A stretch of 64,000 nucleotides of DNA from CBDFHJ01 sp965247635 (GCA_965247635.1 CBDFHJ010000010.1:868001-932000); one strand, 5' to 3'; numbered from the stretch's first letter, positions 52,314 to 62,020 are shown. The notes: generated by a model not told the origin, from the letters alone. Made by a program: numbers and translations.

Positions 52314-53980
52314 CTATTCCCCCCTACAGGACTCTGACGCATCCGGTGGTAGAGCGAGTCCCACTGGTAGGCGCTCAGCCCGGACAGCGCCAGCCGTGGA
52401 GACTCCGGGTTCCCAGAGTGGATGCCAGGACCGCCCCAGTATCCCTGTGGTGGACAACGCGGGCCTGCACGACACCAGGATGGGCAGCGACATCCGGGTC
52501 ATGCGGGCTGCCGTGCGCACGTAGGTTGCCTCGACCTCCTCTGTGTCAACGACGAAGAGGGTGGTGGGGAATGGCGGCTGGTCGTCCTTATGCTCGGGCG
52601 ACCAGTAGTAGCTCTCGTAGGGCCGTAGGCGGGCAAAGACTCCCCTGGGGTGGCGGGCGCGTAGCTCGTGCTCAAAGTAGAACGGCACGTGTAGGCCCCC
52701 TGCAATCACTTTCCCCACGGCGTCGGGAGCAATGGCGGAATCGCCCCAGTTGTAGGCCCTGTCAGACCTGGCGGTGGGCACCGACCACAGCAGCTCGCTG
52801 TCAGGGTCGGCCCTGGCCTCTGCCTCAAGCTTCGAGAGGAACCAGGTCACGCCGTCGGCGTGCTTCGTCTGCCGCGCCCACGTGTCGATCCTGTGGCCCA
52901 CATGCCGCCTGCGGCCCTGTTTGTCGGTCGTGAGGGCGGTGCTCCAGATGCCCTGGGTGGTGGGAAGCTGAGCACGGTCCCGGTGGGTGATGTAGCGAAT
53001 GCCTTCGGCAGACAGGGTGTAGCGTGTGTCTCCGCGTCGTCCTCGCCGCTCGACCAGTCCCCAGGTGTCGACGAGGCGGTGCATAATCTGGCTGCCCCGG
53101 CCCTCCGAGACGCCGAGCCAGAGGGCAAAGTGCTCGCGGGGGATCATCGGGTGGTCGGTCACGAGGTCCAGGGTCCGTTTTTCTGAAGGGCTGATGCCGA
53201 AGGCCGCCGCAGTCTGCACCATCCTCTCGGGACGGGGCATCGATGCCCGCTTCCGCTCAGGCGACTCGGTGCGGGCCTTCCGCCGGGGCTGCCGTGGGAA
53301 CTGACGGCCTCCAGCGTGAAGAACCTACTGCCGATCACCCACGAGGTGCAACACCAGAGGCGCAGGTCTCGCCTTTCGAGGGCGTCCCTGGACTCTACGG
53401 TAACGTAGCAGTCACGGAGATTTCGGTCCTCGCAGAACCTCGTCGTCAGCCTCTCCTCCCAGACGCTGGGCACAAGGACCAGAACGGTGTCGGGACGACG
53501 GGTGTAGTCGTACTCCGCTATGGCCCGCAGCCGGTCGTAGAGCGACCGGCGCCGTAGGGCCAGACCCTGACGGACCAGACCGAAGCTGCGGCCGTCGTGG
53601 AGGGTGATGGTGGCGTCGAAGCGGCCCCGGCGGTGGAACTCCACGTGCGACCGGAGCCCGTCAACGCCGGGGGAGAGTGAGGCGGCAAGGCGGTAGACGG
53701 CGGCCACCGCGTCCAACCGGCGGATGAGCAGCGCCAGCCACTCCCTGGACACGGGGTAGGCCCTCACGAGGTCCGAGGGGGTCTCGAAGCCGAGAAATCC
53801 GGTGGCCCCGCGGATGCCGTTGGCCGTCAGATAGTATCTGTGGCTGGACGGTAGATGGGCGGTGCCGTGGCTGACGCGCCCGGCGTTGCCGTCGGCCAGC
53901 AGGCTGGTCAGTGCGCGGTGGACGGTCGTGTGAGGCTCGCCTAGGATGAGCGCCAGCTCTGCCGAGTCGATGAACGGCAT
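52314..53980 (-). pseudogene. Replication-relaxation-like protein, two frames
   Basis: Two overlapping frames of the minus strand look like halves of one gene. The first (53980 to about 53240) has a winged-helix N-terminus (SAELALILGEPHTTVHRALT) and RFDATITLHDGRSFGLVRQG, LVLVPSVWEERLT. The second (53240-52314) has another winged helix (SPSEKRTLDLVTDHPMIPRE, GSQIMHRLVDTWGLVERRGR) and SELLWSVPTARSDRAYNWGD. Both resemble replication-relaxation family proteins of conjugative elements. A frame change near 53240 splits them, so the gene is probably inactive or its frame broken by a base error. Confidence 0.5.
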
Positions 53981-54048
53981 CCGGCTGAGGGCGTTAAATA
54001 GGCATTGTTCCGAGATCGCCGTAGTTAGAATTGGTAGCCGCCATTGCG

Positions 54049-54078
54049 TTGAAGTGTCATTACTTAGAGTATATACTC
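54049..54078 (+). promoter_or_regulatory. Promoter with palindromic operator before the R-M cluster
   Basis: A -35 TTGAAG (54049-54054), a 17-base spacer and -10 TATACT (54072-54077) are followed by the zinc-ribbon gene. The -10 lies within the perfect 12-bp palindrome GAGTATATACTC (54067-54078), a plausible site for a repressor that controls the restriction-modification operon. Confidence 0.6.
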
Positions 54079-54104
54079 AGAAGTGCCTTCAAGGGGGTGG
54101 CAGC

Positions 54105-54284
54105 GTGGCACGTGCAGAGGGCAGGCGATATGGAACCTTCCAGGTGACGGCGTATAGGTGTCGTTGTGGACACGAGTGGGTTCCTAGGAAACTGCGCAAC
54201 GCGGAACGTCCCCGGGTTTGTCCTAAGTGCAAGAGTGCGAATTGGGACAAGCCGTATCAGTTTCGGCGGGGAGATTATTCCTAG
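54105..54284 (+). CDS. Zinc-ribbon protein
   Basis: The 59-residue protein begins MARAEGRRYGTFQVTAYRCR and contains two CxC/CxxC-type pairs: CRCGHEW and CPKCKSANW, a zinc ribbon. GTG 54105 is chosen because AAGGGGG lies seven bases before. It is 19 bases before the methyltransferase. Its role in the system is unknown; it may bind DNA. Confidence 0.7.
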   Translation: MARAEGRRYGTFQVTAYRCRCGHEWVPRKLRNAERPRVCPKCKSANWDKPYQFRRGDYS

Positions 54285-54303
54285 GGAGTACAGGAGGGAT
54301 TAA

Positions 54304-55125
54304 ATGCCACAAACACGGCTTCTATTGGGCGATTGCCGGGAACAACTGGATGTTGTCGAGTCAGACTCAGTTGACCTCATTATCACCTCGCCACCCTACG
54401 CCAACCAACGAGCCACCACTTACGGTGGAATCAAGCCGAGCGAATACGTGGACTGGTTCCTCCCCACCGCCGATCAATTGTACCGCGTTCTCAAACCCAC
54501 CGGTACATTTGTGCTCAACATCAAGGAACCGGCCATTAGCGGTGAGCGGCATACATATGTGCTGGAGCTAGTACTAGAAATGCGGAAGCGGGGTTGGAGG
54601 TGGACCGAGGAATTTGTCTGGCACAAGAAGAATTGCTACCCCGGCAAGTGGCCCAACCGATTTCGCGATGCCTGGGAGCGCCTATTCCAGTTCAACAAAC
54701 AGCGCCAGTTCAAGATGAATCAGCAAGCCGTTATGGTGCCGATGGGAGACTGGTACAACGGCCGGATGCGCAACCTGAGCGAGACCGACCGAACACGTGA
54801 CGAATCCAAAGTGGGCAGTGGTTTTGGAAAGAAGGTAGAGAACTGGCTGGGGCGCGACAAAGTGTATCCAACCAACGTGCTCCATGGAGCTACGGAATGT
54901 GGAAATAGGCAACACAGCGCAGTTTTCCCCTACTGGTTGCCGGAATGGTTTATCGAGTTGTTCACTGACCCCGGCGACGTCGTGCTGGACCCTTTCGCCG
55001 GATCCGGCACTGCGGTCTTTGCGGCGCTGGCTCTTGGCCGTAATGCCATTGGAGTCGAGATATACGAGTCTTACTTCCAAGAGATGCAGGGCAAGTTAAA
55101 GCAACAGGCAGGCTTAGTCGTATGA
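54304..55125 (+). CDS. Site-specific DNA methyltransferase, type II (N4-cytosine/N6-adenine)
   Basis: The 273-residue beta-class methyltransferase has the catalytic motif LIITSPPYANQR (SPPY, typical of N4-cytosine enzymes) at the N-terminus and the SAM motif VVLDPFAGSGTAVFAALALG near the C-terminus. The order catalytic-then-SAM marks the beta group. The target sequence is unknown. Its TGA overlaps the start of the endonuclease gene, a typical restriction-modification pair. Confidence 0.9.
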   Translation: MPQTRLLLGDCREQLDVVESDSVDLIITSPPYANQRATTYGGIKPSEYVDWFLPTADQLYRVLKPTGTFVLNIKEPAISGERHTYVLELVLEMRKRGWRWTEEFVWHKKNCYPGKWPNRFRDAWERLFQFNKQRQFKMNQQAVMVPMGDWYNGRMRNLSETDRTRDESKVGSGFGKKVENWLGRDKVYPTNVLHGATECGNRQHSAVFPYWLPEWFIELFTDPGDVVLDPFAGSGTAVFAALALGRNAIGVEIYESYFQEMQGKLKQQAGLVV

Positions 55126-55874
55126 ACCCGATCAGCGACGAACAGATAGCCGCCTACGTAGAGAACAACATCGGGACCTTCCACGGCAAGCGGATTGATG
55201 CTCTAAACAAACTGAAGCTTCCGGATCTGCTGCGTCGTAAGAACCCCTATCTGTTCAAGAGCAAAAACATAACCGTCGCCTCCGACTTGATCCGCTCCTT
55301 GTTGGACGCTTACCTAAGTTCCCAGGAAGAAACCCTGTTTGGGGACTTTTTGGAGGGACTGGCTATCTATGTGGCAGAGACAGTACACGGTGGTTGGAAG
55401 TCATCCGCCACTGGCATAGACTTGGAATTCGCCCGAGTTGACGTCCGCTACATCGTCTCCATCAAGTCAGGCCCCAATTGGGGCAACAGCTCGCAGGTAG
55501 CCAAACTGAAAAGCAATTTCGAGACCGCAGCCAGGGTAATCCGCCAAGGAAACCGCACCGCCTACGTCATCGCCGTGAACGGTTGCTGTTACGGGCGAGA
55601 CAAGAACCCCGACAAGGGAGGTTACTTCAAGTACTGCGGCCAGGACTTCTGGGAGCTAATCTCTGGAGACGCCGAGTATTACGTGCGGATTATTGAGCCT
55701 TTGGGCCGCAACGCCAAACGGCGGAACCAGGAATTCGCACACAGGTACGGGGCAGTGGTAAACCGGCTATCTGTGCAGTTCTCGGAGGGATTCTGTGCAG
55801 AAGACGGCTCGATAGACTGGCGCAAGCTGGTGGCGTTCAACTCCGCGAAGATGCCTCCACCAAACCTGAAGTAG
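55122..55874 (+). CDS. Type II restriction endonuclease, PmeII-like
   Basis: The 250-residue protein contains FLEGLAIYVAETVHGGWKSS, ATGIDLEFARVDVRYIVSIK and SGPNWGNSSQVAKLKSNFET, which I recall from the PmeII family. The Asp of GIDLEF and the Glu/Lys of the SIKSG strand are the PD-(D/E)xK catalytic residues. It cuts the site protected by the adjacent methyltransferase. The start overlaps the methyltransferase stop by four bases. The family call is from memory and could be a near relative. Confidence 0.75.
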   Translation: MNPISDEQIAAYVENNIGTFHGKRIDALNKLKLPDLLRRKNPYLFKSKNITVASDLIRSLLDAYLSSQEETLFGDFLEGLAIYVAETVHGGWKSSATGIDLEFARVDVRYIVSIKSGPNWGNSSQVAKLKSNFETAARVIRQGNRTAYVIAVNGCCYGRDKNPDKGGYFKYCGQDFWELISGDAEYYVRIIEPLGRNAKRRNQEFAHRYGAVVNRLSVQFSEGFCAEDGSIDWRKLVAFNSAKMPPPNLK

Positions 55875-55879
55875 TTGGC

Positions 55880-56076
55880 GGGCGTAAGAGGGAATTGCAG
55901 CCCACCTACCTAGCGGACGCAGACCCCAACCTGGACAGGCGCGTGGTCCGTGACCTCCTGGGGTTCGGCGAGGGGGTCTGCGTGGCCGTGCGCCGCCAAG
56001 CCGCCAAGTGGTGCGTCGAGCCATCCATATATGGTGGCAAGGCTCGCCCTAAAGGAGCAACGCTGGTTATTTGACC
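55880..56076 (+). pseudogene. C-terminal remnant of a methylase-like gene
   Basis: An open stretch reads QPTYLADADPNLDRRVVRDL, LGFGEGVCVAVRRQAAKWCV and EPSIYGGKARPK, with no start. The motif D-x-R-x-V-R-D-L-L-G with PSI-x-G-G-K recurs in the protein fragment at 58331-58633. These look like the ends of related genes left after deletion. Confidence 0.4.
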
Positions 56077-56130
56077 TCTGGTGGCTAAGGCAAGCATTGA
56101 ATGCTGGCTCACTAGGTCAGGTGGTATGGC

Positions 56131-58044
56131 ATGGGCATCGACTCTCTAACACACAGGGACGACGGGTCCAGGATTGCGGTTCCTGTCTCCCGTGACGATT
56201 GGCGCCAGTGGGTAAGCGCAGGGAAGACACGAAACTGGATGTTGGACGACCCGCTCATAGATTGGCTTCGACTGTTCGGTGAAGGCCGTGAGTACATACC
56301 AAAGAAGGAATTGGCGGACTACAACAAGGACCTAGACTTCCTAGAGTTCCTTTTGGATCGGGGCAGGGAATTCGAGGCCGGTGTACTACAGCTGCTGCAA
56401 GAGCGGTTCGAAGTGACGACAGTCGCCCAAGACTATAGAGAAATCAGCAGGCTCGATAAGGCTGAAGAGACCTTTCAAGCGCTGAGGCTAGGTGCGCCCA
56501 TCATCTATCAGGCCGTCTTATGGGACGCCCACAATATGAACTACGGTTCGCCCGATTTCCTGGTAAGGAGTGACATCCTGCACTCGCTATTTCCAGAGTC
56601 CATGTTGGAACAAGAAGCGGTAACTTCTGCACCCGACCTGGGAGACAACCCGTGGCACTACCGTGTGGTGGACACCAAGTTCACGACGCTACATCTGAAC
56701 GCTAAGGGCACGGAGCTCACCAACGAGGGCAGCGCACCGGCATATAAGGCGCAACTCTTTATCTACAATCGGATGCTGGGCCGATTGCAGGGTTTTGAGC
56801 CGCCCAAGTCGTATCTGTTGGGGCGTGGTTGGCAACGGATTCAAAGTCGCGTCACCTATCGTGGCCGTAATGCGATGGAACGGTTGGGGCCAGTTCCTCA
56901 GAATGGAACCGTTGCTAATGGAGTCTCAATCGGTAACGCTGTAGAGGAGGCTCTCAGCTGGGTGCGTCTAGTTCGCACTGAGGGAAAGGATTGGGAGCTT
57001 CTACCGGAGCCGTCGGTGCCGGAACTCTACCCCAATATGAGTAATGCCGACGACGGCGATGTGATGTTGGAAAGCAGACCGGCCGAGCTTGAACCCGGCC
57101 CTGAAGAGGGTGAACAGGACAGCAAGTGGATTGGTGTCAAAAAATGGTTGGCCCATGAGCTGAAAGAGCTGACCCTATTGTGGCGAGTGGGAGTCGGCGG
57201 ACGAAGAAAAGCCCACGCGGATGGATGGTACCGCTGGGACCAATCCGGCCTGACAACAGGGGTTCTGGGAGTCAGTGGGCCAACATACCAGCCTACTCTC
57301 CAGCAGATCTTGTCGGTGAACGTCGATGCTGGTTCCCCAGTTCATCCTATGCGAATAGAGAAGACCAGGGACGAATGGCATGCTACGCCCGGTGTTGAGT
57401 TTTATGTGGACTTCGAGTTCTGCAGCGACTTGAACGATGACTTTTCCAAACTGCCGGAGAAGGGCGGGCAACCGCTTATCTTCTTGATTGGCTGCGGACA
57501 TATGGAGAACGGGGACTGGCAGTTTGAGTCTTTCATCGCGGATAGCCTGACCGAGAAGGAGGATCTGCGCGTTGTTCAAGAGTGGGTAGTGCATATGTCC
57601 GCAGTCCGAGACCGGCTCGACCCCGCCAATGGCAAGCCACGTATCTTCCACTGGTCTCACGCTGAACCAACCCAGCTGGAAAGCGCATACAACTCCGCTA
57701 GGGTACGGCACAGCCAGCGCGCCGACTGGCCGGAGTTGGGCTGGTACGATTTCTTGACCAATGTGATGCGTGAGGAGCCAGTGGTGATTCGGGGAGTTCT
57801 GGGCTTCGGCTTGAAAGCGGTTGCCAACTCGTTGCACTCCCACGGGCTCATCGAAACCGACTGGGCCGATAGCCCCATTGATGGTCTCGGAGCGATGGTG
57901 GGAGCATGGCGTTGCGACGAGGAGGCGCGGAAGAAGGACGTGCCGATGACTGAGCTGCCGCTAATGGGCGAGATTGCCCGCTACAACGAAGTCGACTGCA
58001 AAGTAATGATGGAGATTGTCCGGTACTTGAGGGTGAACCATTAA
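56131..58044 (+). CDS. RecB-like/RNase H-like dual nuclease (TM0106-type)
   Basis: The 637-residue protein combines two nuclease folds. The N-terminal half has a RecB-type PD-(D/E)xK core: NYGSPDFLVRSD and YRVVDTKFTTLHLNAKG (Asp and the D-T-K). The C-terminal half looks like an RNase H-fold exonuclease: VEFYVDFEFCSDLNDDF (D-x-E), RIFHWSHAEPTQLESAY and ARYNEVDCKVMMEIVRYL (Y-N-x-x-D-C). This layout is that of TM0106-family RecB nucleases. It sits after the restriction-modification pair and could act in DNA degradation or defence. Confidence 0.8.
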   Translation: MGIDSLTHRDDGSRIAVPVSRDDWRQWVSAGKTRNWMLDDPLIDWLRLFGEGREYIPKKELADYNKDLDFLEFLLDRGREFEAGVLQLLQERFEVTTVAQDYREISRLDKAEETFQALRLGAPIIYQAVLWDAHNMNYGSPDFLVRSDILHSLFPESMLEQEAVTSAPDLGDNPWHYRVVDTKFTTLHLNAKGTELTNEGSAPAYKAQLFIYNRMLGRLQGFEPPKSYLLGRGWQRIQSRVTYRGRNAMERLGPVPQNGTVANGVSIGNAVEEALSWVRLVRTEGKDWELLPEPSVPELYPNMSNADDGDVMLESRPAELEPGPEEGEQDSKWIGVKKWLAHELKELTLLWRVGVGGRRKAHADGWYRWDQSGLTTGVLGVSGPTYQPTLQQILSVNVDAGSPVHPMRIEKTRDEWHATPGVEFYVDFEFCSDLNDDFSKLPEKGGQPLIFLIGCGHMENGDWQFESFIADSLTEKEDLRVVQEWVVHMSAVRDRLDPANGKPRIFHWSHAEPTQLESAYNSARVRHSQRADWPELGWYDFLTNVMREEPVVIRGVLGFGLKAVANSLHSHGLIETDWADSPIDGLGAMVGAWRCDEEARKKDVPMTELPLMGEIARYNEVDCKVMMEIVRYLRVNH

Positions 58045-58330
58045 TGGGTAGCACAGCGTGTCTCGATCTATGGCGACGCAAGCTTCGGCTTTGGGAAGGA
58101 CTTTTACCACGGCTCACAAGGCGACCTCCCAACCAAACATTCGTATCCTTGTACGCTTCGATCCCACATAACTCGCGCTGTGAGATACGACTCGCAGCCG
58201 GTGGCGACAACGCAAACCGGTATGCGAGCGCTTGGTGTGCGAGCGTGGTTTACATTGCAGATGCAGGAGGCCCAACCCACTGTTGCGGCTGAACGAGAGA
58301 TTGTGCTAGCTCTTTGGTGTAATTCCACCC

Positions 58331-58633
58331 TTGGTATGCCGTTGCATGCGAATCACTCTAGTCAGGCGCAGGAAGGCCGGGGCAAGGCAACAGGGGAATG
58401 CTGGAGACTATGGCGACCTAGATTTGCGGAGCCTCGAAGCCTGGCAGTTCGACGAGGCCCAGCCCTTCTACAAATGTGCCATAGGCCCGGCGCGGAAAGA
58501 CCTGGACGAGCGCATCGTGCGAGACCTGCTCGGTCTGGGTGATGACACCGTTACCATCGTAGCTAGGTTGCGAACCCTGCTGGCCGGGGACCCGTCCATC
58601 CAAGGCTCCAAGAAGCCGGAGTTGCCTTCCTAA
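58331..58633 (+). pseudogene. Methylase-like gene fragment with PSIQGSK tail
   Basis: The frame of 100 codons includes GDYGDLDLRSLEAWQFDEAQ and LDERIVRDLLGLGDDTVTIV, then LLAGDPSIQGSKKPELPS. It lacks a convincing start and shares its D-x-R-V-R-D-L-L-G motif with the remnant at 55880. It is likely the end of a second, truncated gene of the same type. Confidence 0.4.
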
Positions 58634-59091
58634 GGGCCTAGATGCCGGTGTGATAATGGATTTGGCGAGACAATCGTAGAAGTGGGTATCAACATAACAA
58701 TGAGATCAATATCGGAACTCCCAGAGCATTGGCAGAAATGGTACCAGGAGTGGGATGCCAGTGTTCCGGAGAATGAGAAAAAACGGCGCCTTAGAGGTGA
58801 TCTTCTGAGCAAACCAGGAAGCACACAGTCATATGGTGCTGCGTTCGAGCTGTTTCTCTACTCATTGTTCAACAACATGGGACTAAGTCCTGACTTCCAG
58901 CCGGAGATCAATGGTGTCAACCCAGACTTCTATATCTCTGACAGGCGCAGATTCAGTGACCCTCTACAAACAGAATTACATTACCAGTCGTTGAGGAAAC
59001 TTATCTGGGAAGAATTCAGCAAACTGAAATCTGATGACTTCGCTGTCCAACTCGCCTCTGCTTCAGGACACCCTGGCAATGTTAGTCCTAA

Positions 59092-60295
59092 GGATACTCT
59101 GAACAAGTCTGGGCATAGTAGCATAGAGAATAGCACTGTGTTCGGGGAGATAATTGATGGACCAGCCAACATTTGCGGACTTGGAATACGCGAGCAAGAA
59201 GCGCAAGACCCGCCGGGAGATATTCCTGGAGCGCATGGATGCTCTGATCCCGTGGGAACAGATGGAAGAGCGCATCCGTCCGTTCTATCCCAAGGCGGGC
59301 CGAGGCCGTCGACCATATGAGTTGTCGGCGATGGTGCGGATACACTGCGTGCAGTTGTTCTACAACTTGAGCGATCCTGGTATGGAGGACATACTCTACG
59401 AGGTCGAGTCGGTGAGACGGTTCGTAGGGTTGAAGCTGTCGGGCCCGCTGCCGGACGAGACGACGATTCTGAACTTCCGCCATCTGCTGGAAGAGCATGA
59501 GTTGGGGCAGAGTCTGTTCGAGGAGATCAACCGTCATCTGGAGTCCCAGGGACTGCGGCTTCGGGAGGGGACGATCGTGGACGCGAGCATCATAGAGGCG
59601 CCGTCATCGACGAAGAATCGTGCGGGTGAGCGAGACCCTGAGATGCACCAGACGAAGAAGGGGAACGAGTGGCGCTTCGGGATGAAAGTACACGTAGGCG
59701 CTGACGCTGAGACGGGAGTGGTACACAGCATGACTAAGACGCCAGCTAACGTGCATGATGTGACAGAAGCGCACCGATTGCTGCACGGTGGAGAGAAACG
59801 AGTGTGGGGGGATGCGGGGTATCAGGGAGTGGACAAGCGGTTGGAGAATCGAGAGTTGGATGTGGAGTGGCGAGTGGCGATGAGGCCCGGCCGGCGACGG
59901 CACCTGGAGCCTGGCAGCTACAAGGCGTTGGCGGAGAAGCGCAAAGCGTCGGTCAGAGCGAAAGTGGAGCATCCGTTCCTGTACGTGAAGCGGCGCTTTG
60001 GCTACGCCAAGGTGCGCTACCGAGGGTTGGCTAAGAACGCGCAACGGCTGGCATTGCTACTGGGGCTGGCCAACTTGATGACGGCAGAGCGCCGTCTGGC
60101 GGCATGAGAGGGGCGCGCAGTACGCAAATCACGGCCGGGGAGCCGCGATGGCTCCGAAAAGCCGCTTCGAGGCCACAACAGACACGGTCTGAACGCCTCA
60201 ACCACGACCTGGAACGTCACAAAGATGCCTGAACGTCTCCAAAGAACGGAATCACTCTGCCCATCCACGCTTGCGCCGAGTTGTTCAGAGGTTCC
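59092..60295 (+). mobile_element. IS5-family element (1204 bp)
   Basis: The inverted ends are GGATACTCTGAACAA and GGAACCTCTGAACAA. They are flanked by the 4-bp target duplication CTAA (59088-59091 and 60296-60299), typical of IS5. It holds a single transposase gene. Confidence 0.9.
59157..60107 (+). CDS. IS5-family transposase
   Basis: The protein of 316 residues opens with LEYASKKRKTRREIFLERMD and has RRPYELSAMVRIHCVQLFYN, the catalytic TIVDASIIEAPSSTKN (first Asp), RVWGDAGYQGVDKRLENREL (second Asp) and RAKVEHPFLYVKRRFGYAKV (Glu), and the Y-R-G-x-x-K-N ending. It looks intact. ATG 59157 follows GGGGAG at 59144-59149. Confidence 0.93.
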   Translation: MDQPTFADLEYASKKRKTRREIFLERMDALIPWEQMEERIRPFYPKAGRGRRPYELSAMVRIHCVQLFYNLSDPGMEDILYEVESVRRFVGLKLSGPLPDETTILNFRHLLEEHELGQSLFEEINRHLESQGLRLREGTIVDASIIEAPSSTKNRAGERDPEMHQTKKGNEWRFGMKVHVGADAETGVVHSMTKTPANVHDVTEAHRLLHGGEKRVWGDAGYQGVDKRLENRELDVEWRVAMRPGRRRHLEPGSYKALAEKRKASVRAKVEHPFLYVKRRFGYAKVRYRGLAKNAQRLALLLGLANLMTAERRLAA

Positions 60296-60936
60296 CTAAG
60301 TCAGTAAGACGTGAAGTCCAGCAATGGATTGACAAACTGGATACAGTAGAAATACTTGCGCAGCGCTACTACGGAATCCTGCCACACAGAACATTCCAGT
60401 TCAAGAACTGGGGGTTTCACGTTAGATTGGACCTAAAGTCCCTCGAAGAAAAGGCACGACTGGGGGCGACAACCGTAGAATCGCCAGGATTCTCAGGCGG
60501 CTGGTCAGATAACCCTGCAAGGCGCCTGAAATCGAAATTGGAGGAAAAGTCCTCCCAGGTTAGAAAGACAGGACGACACTGTATTGTGGCTATAACCGAA
60601 GGCCTAGAAGGTTTCTCGGTAGATGATGTCCAGACGGCTCTGCTAGGAGGAAATAGTGACAATGCCCTCTGGAACCAAATCGACGATACTCATCCCTACA
60701 TCAGAGATTTATCCATACCTCAACCCAAAACAGACGGGCTGTGGAGTCGACATGACGAGGAGGAACCTATCGCCGTCATAGTCCACAGAGGCAACCTACA
60801 ATATCAAAGCAACGGCGAAACAGAGCTATGGCTTAATCCGAACGGTCGCTATTTTCGTGTCCCAACCCCACTGTTGCATCTCAAGATCCATGCAGAGGTT
60901 CAGAGGGTTTGGACGAGGCCAGCTATCGGGTTGTAG

Positions 60937-61336
60937 GCATGGCCTGTAGTGTTTTCAAGAGTAAGGCGAGGTTGAACCACGTGTCCGGGCCGACCGGAAA
61001 ACGAGTGGCGCGGGCCAATCAGAAAATGCTAGCGCCCTATGCTACTTCCTGCCTGACCGCTACAATGCCAACCTGAACCTCAGGGTAAAGGTTCTTGATT
61101 TCGTCAAGTCTGGTGGGCCTACGTGTACTGTACTGCGAACTTTTCGATTGGCCGTTGCCTTGTGACCCACCCACGAGAGCTCTGCCCGCGGAAGCGCATC
61201 TCCAGGAGATCAGGCGGGACGTAACCATAATCATTCGCCTCTCGCCCCGGCGATGTCCTTGCTCTGAAACATCCAGAAGTAGATGACACAGGCGACAAGG
61301 GGTTAGGCCGTAAGGACACCTTTACAATGCGATATA
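60937..61336. other. Gap with right direct repeat and gene remnant
   Basis: Bases 61111-61146 are the right copy of the 36-bp direct repeat. Bases about 61240-61336 on the minus strand begin with ATGATATATCGCATT after GGTGGTCTAAGAA. The same sequence precedes the metalloprotease gene at 63636, so this is the leftover start of a second metalloprotease. No other gene is seen. Confidence 0.6.
61111..61168 (+). repeat. Right direct repeat of the putative genomic island
   Basis: The first 36 bases are identical to 49958-49993 (same orientation); TGGCCGT follows after a 2-base difference. The distance between copies is 11,153 bp. Confidence 0.7.
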
Positions 61337-62020
61337 TCATTTCTTAGACCACCTTTCTACGGTCGTTAGAAGATGAAGCGCAGCGGCGGCAACTCTTGTG
61401 TCTTGTTCTAGCCGTAGGGAAGCCGCTCTGCCTTCAGGAGAGTCGGGCGTTCTTTCCGAATATAGGGCGATGCTAGCCTCGCCATTACCGTCTATTGCAA
61501 GTTCATAGTTCTTGACTGTCTTGGTTGGCAGGTATAGAGCTACAGCGACCAAATCTCCTTCACTGCCGTGAGGATGGCGATTAAGCAAGTACACAATGGT
61601 ATCCTGGTCTATCCACGTCTTCATCCTTTCAGGAAACTCTTCCATCACCTCTCTTAGACGCTGTGCGTCCCGAGCCTCATGGTCCAGGACGGGTTGAGAC
61701 TGTCCAACTAGCGGAGCACCGGCTGGAGTTGGAGTTGTCCCTGCTGTACCCGAAGGTGTCTCTGCCTGTGTCGGCGACACAGTGTCCGACCCTACTTCAC
61801 CTGTAGCTGTTGGTGTGTTTGATGGCGTCTCTGTCTGGAGCGGCGTCCCAGCGCCAGAACCGGCTTCAATCATAGCTGTTGGTGTGCTTGATGGCGTCTC
61901 TACCTGAGTCCCTGCCCCACCGGCCCACTCCACATCCATGGTTGGCGTTGGTGGGGAGCTGCCGCAGGCAGCTCCCTTCAAGGCCACCATTCCAACCACG
62001 ATGGCTGCTAGAAATCGCAT
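61337..62020 (-). CDS. Lipoprotein with Thr/Pro-rich linker
   Basis: The 227-residue protein has a lipoprotein signal peptide (IVVGMVALKGAAC) and a low-complexity Thr/Pro/Ser linker with ETPSSTPTA, ETPSNTPTA and ETPSGTAG repeats. A folded C-terminus follows, with FPERMKTWIDQDTIVYLLNR, LVAVALYLPTKTVKNYELAI and VAAAALHLLTTVERWSKK. A paralogue is at 63624-64000. It is followed by the start of a lost metalloprotease gene, so it was once part of the same unit. Confidence 0.65.
   Translation of the reverse strand: MRFLAAIVVGMVALKGAACGSSPPTPTMDVEWAGGAGTQVETPSSTPTAMIEAGSGAGTPLQTETPSNTPTATGEVGSDTVSPTQAETPSGTAGTTPTPAGAPLVGQSQPVLDHEARDAQRLREVMEEFPERMKTWIDQDTIVYLLNRHPHGSEGDLVAVALYLPTKTVKNYELAIDGNGEASIALYSERTPDSPEGRAASLRLEQDTRVAAAALHLLTTVERWSKK

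Larger units (their letters stand above)
58682..60936 (+). pseudogene. PD-(D/E)xK-like gene interrupted by an IS5 element
   Basis: Deleting the IS (59092-60295) and one CTAA copy joins SGHPGNVSPK to SVRREVQQWI in frame, giving 348 codons from GTG 58682. The N-terminal half has AAFELFLYSLFNNMGLSPDF and INGVNPDFYISD, a pattern (E, then G-x-N-P-D-F) seen in restriction-endonuclease-like proteins. The C-terminal half includes TGRHCIVAITEGLEGFSVDD and is mostly uncharacterised. The host gene is now inactive. Its AT-rich codon use matches the island. Confidence 0.65.

Noticed and set aside
58045..58330. Frames at 58044-58292
   Set aside because: Short, low similarity to any protein, and immediately after a gene stop; probably non-coding debris.
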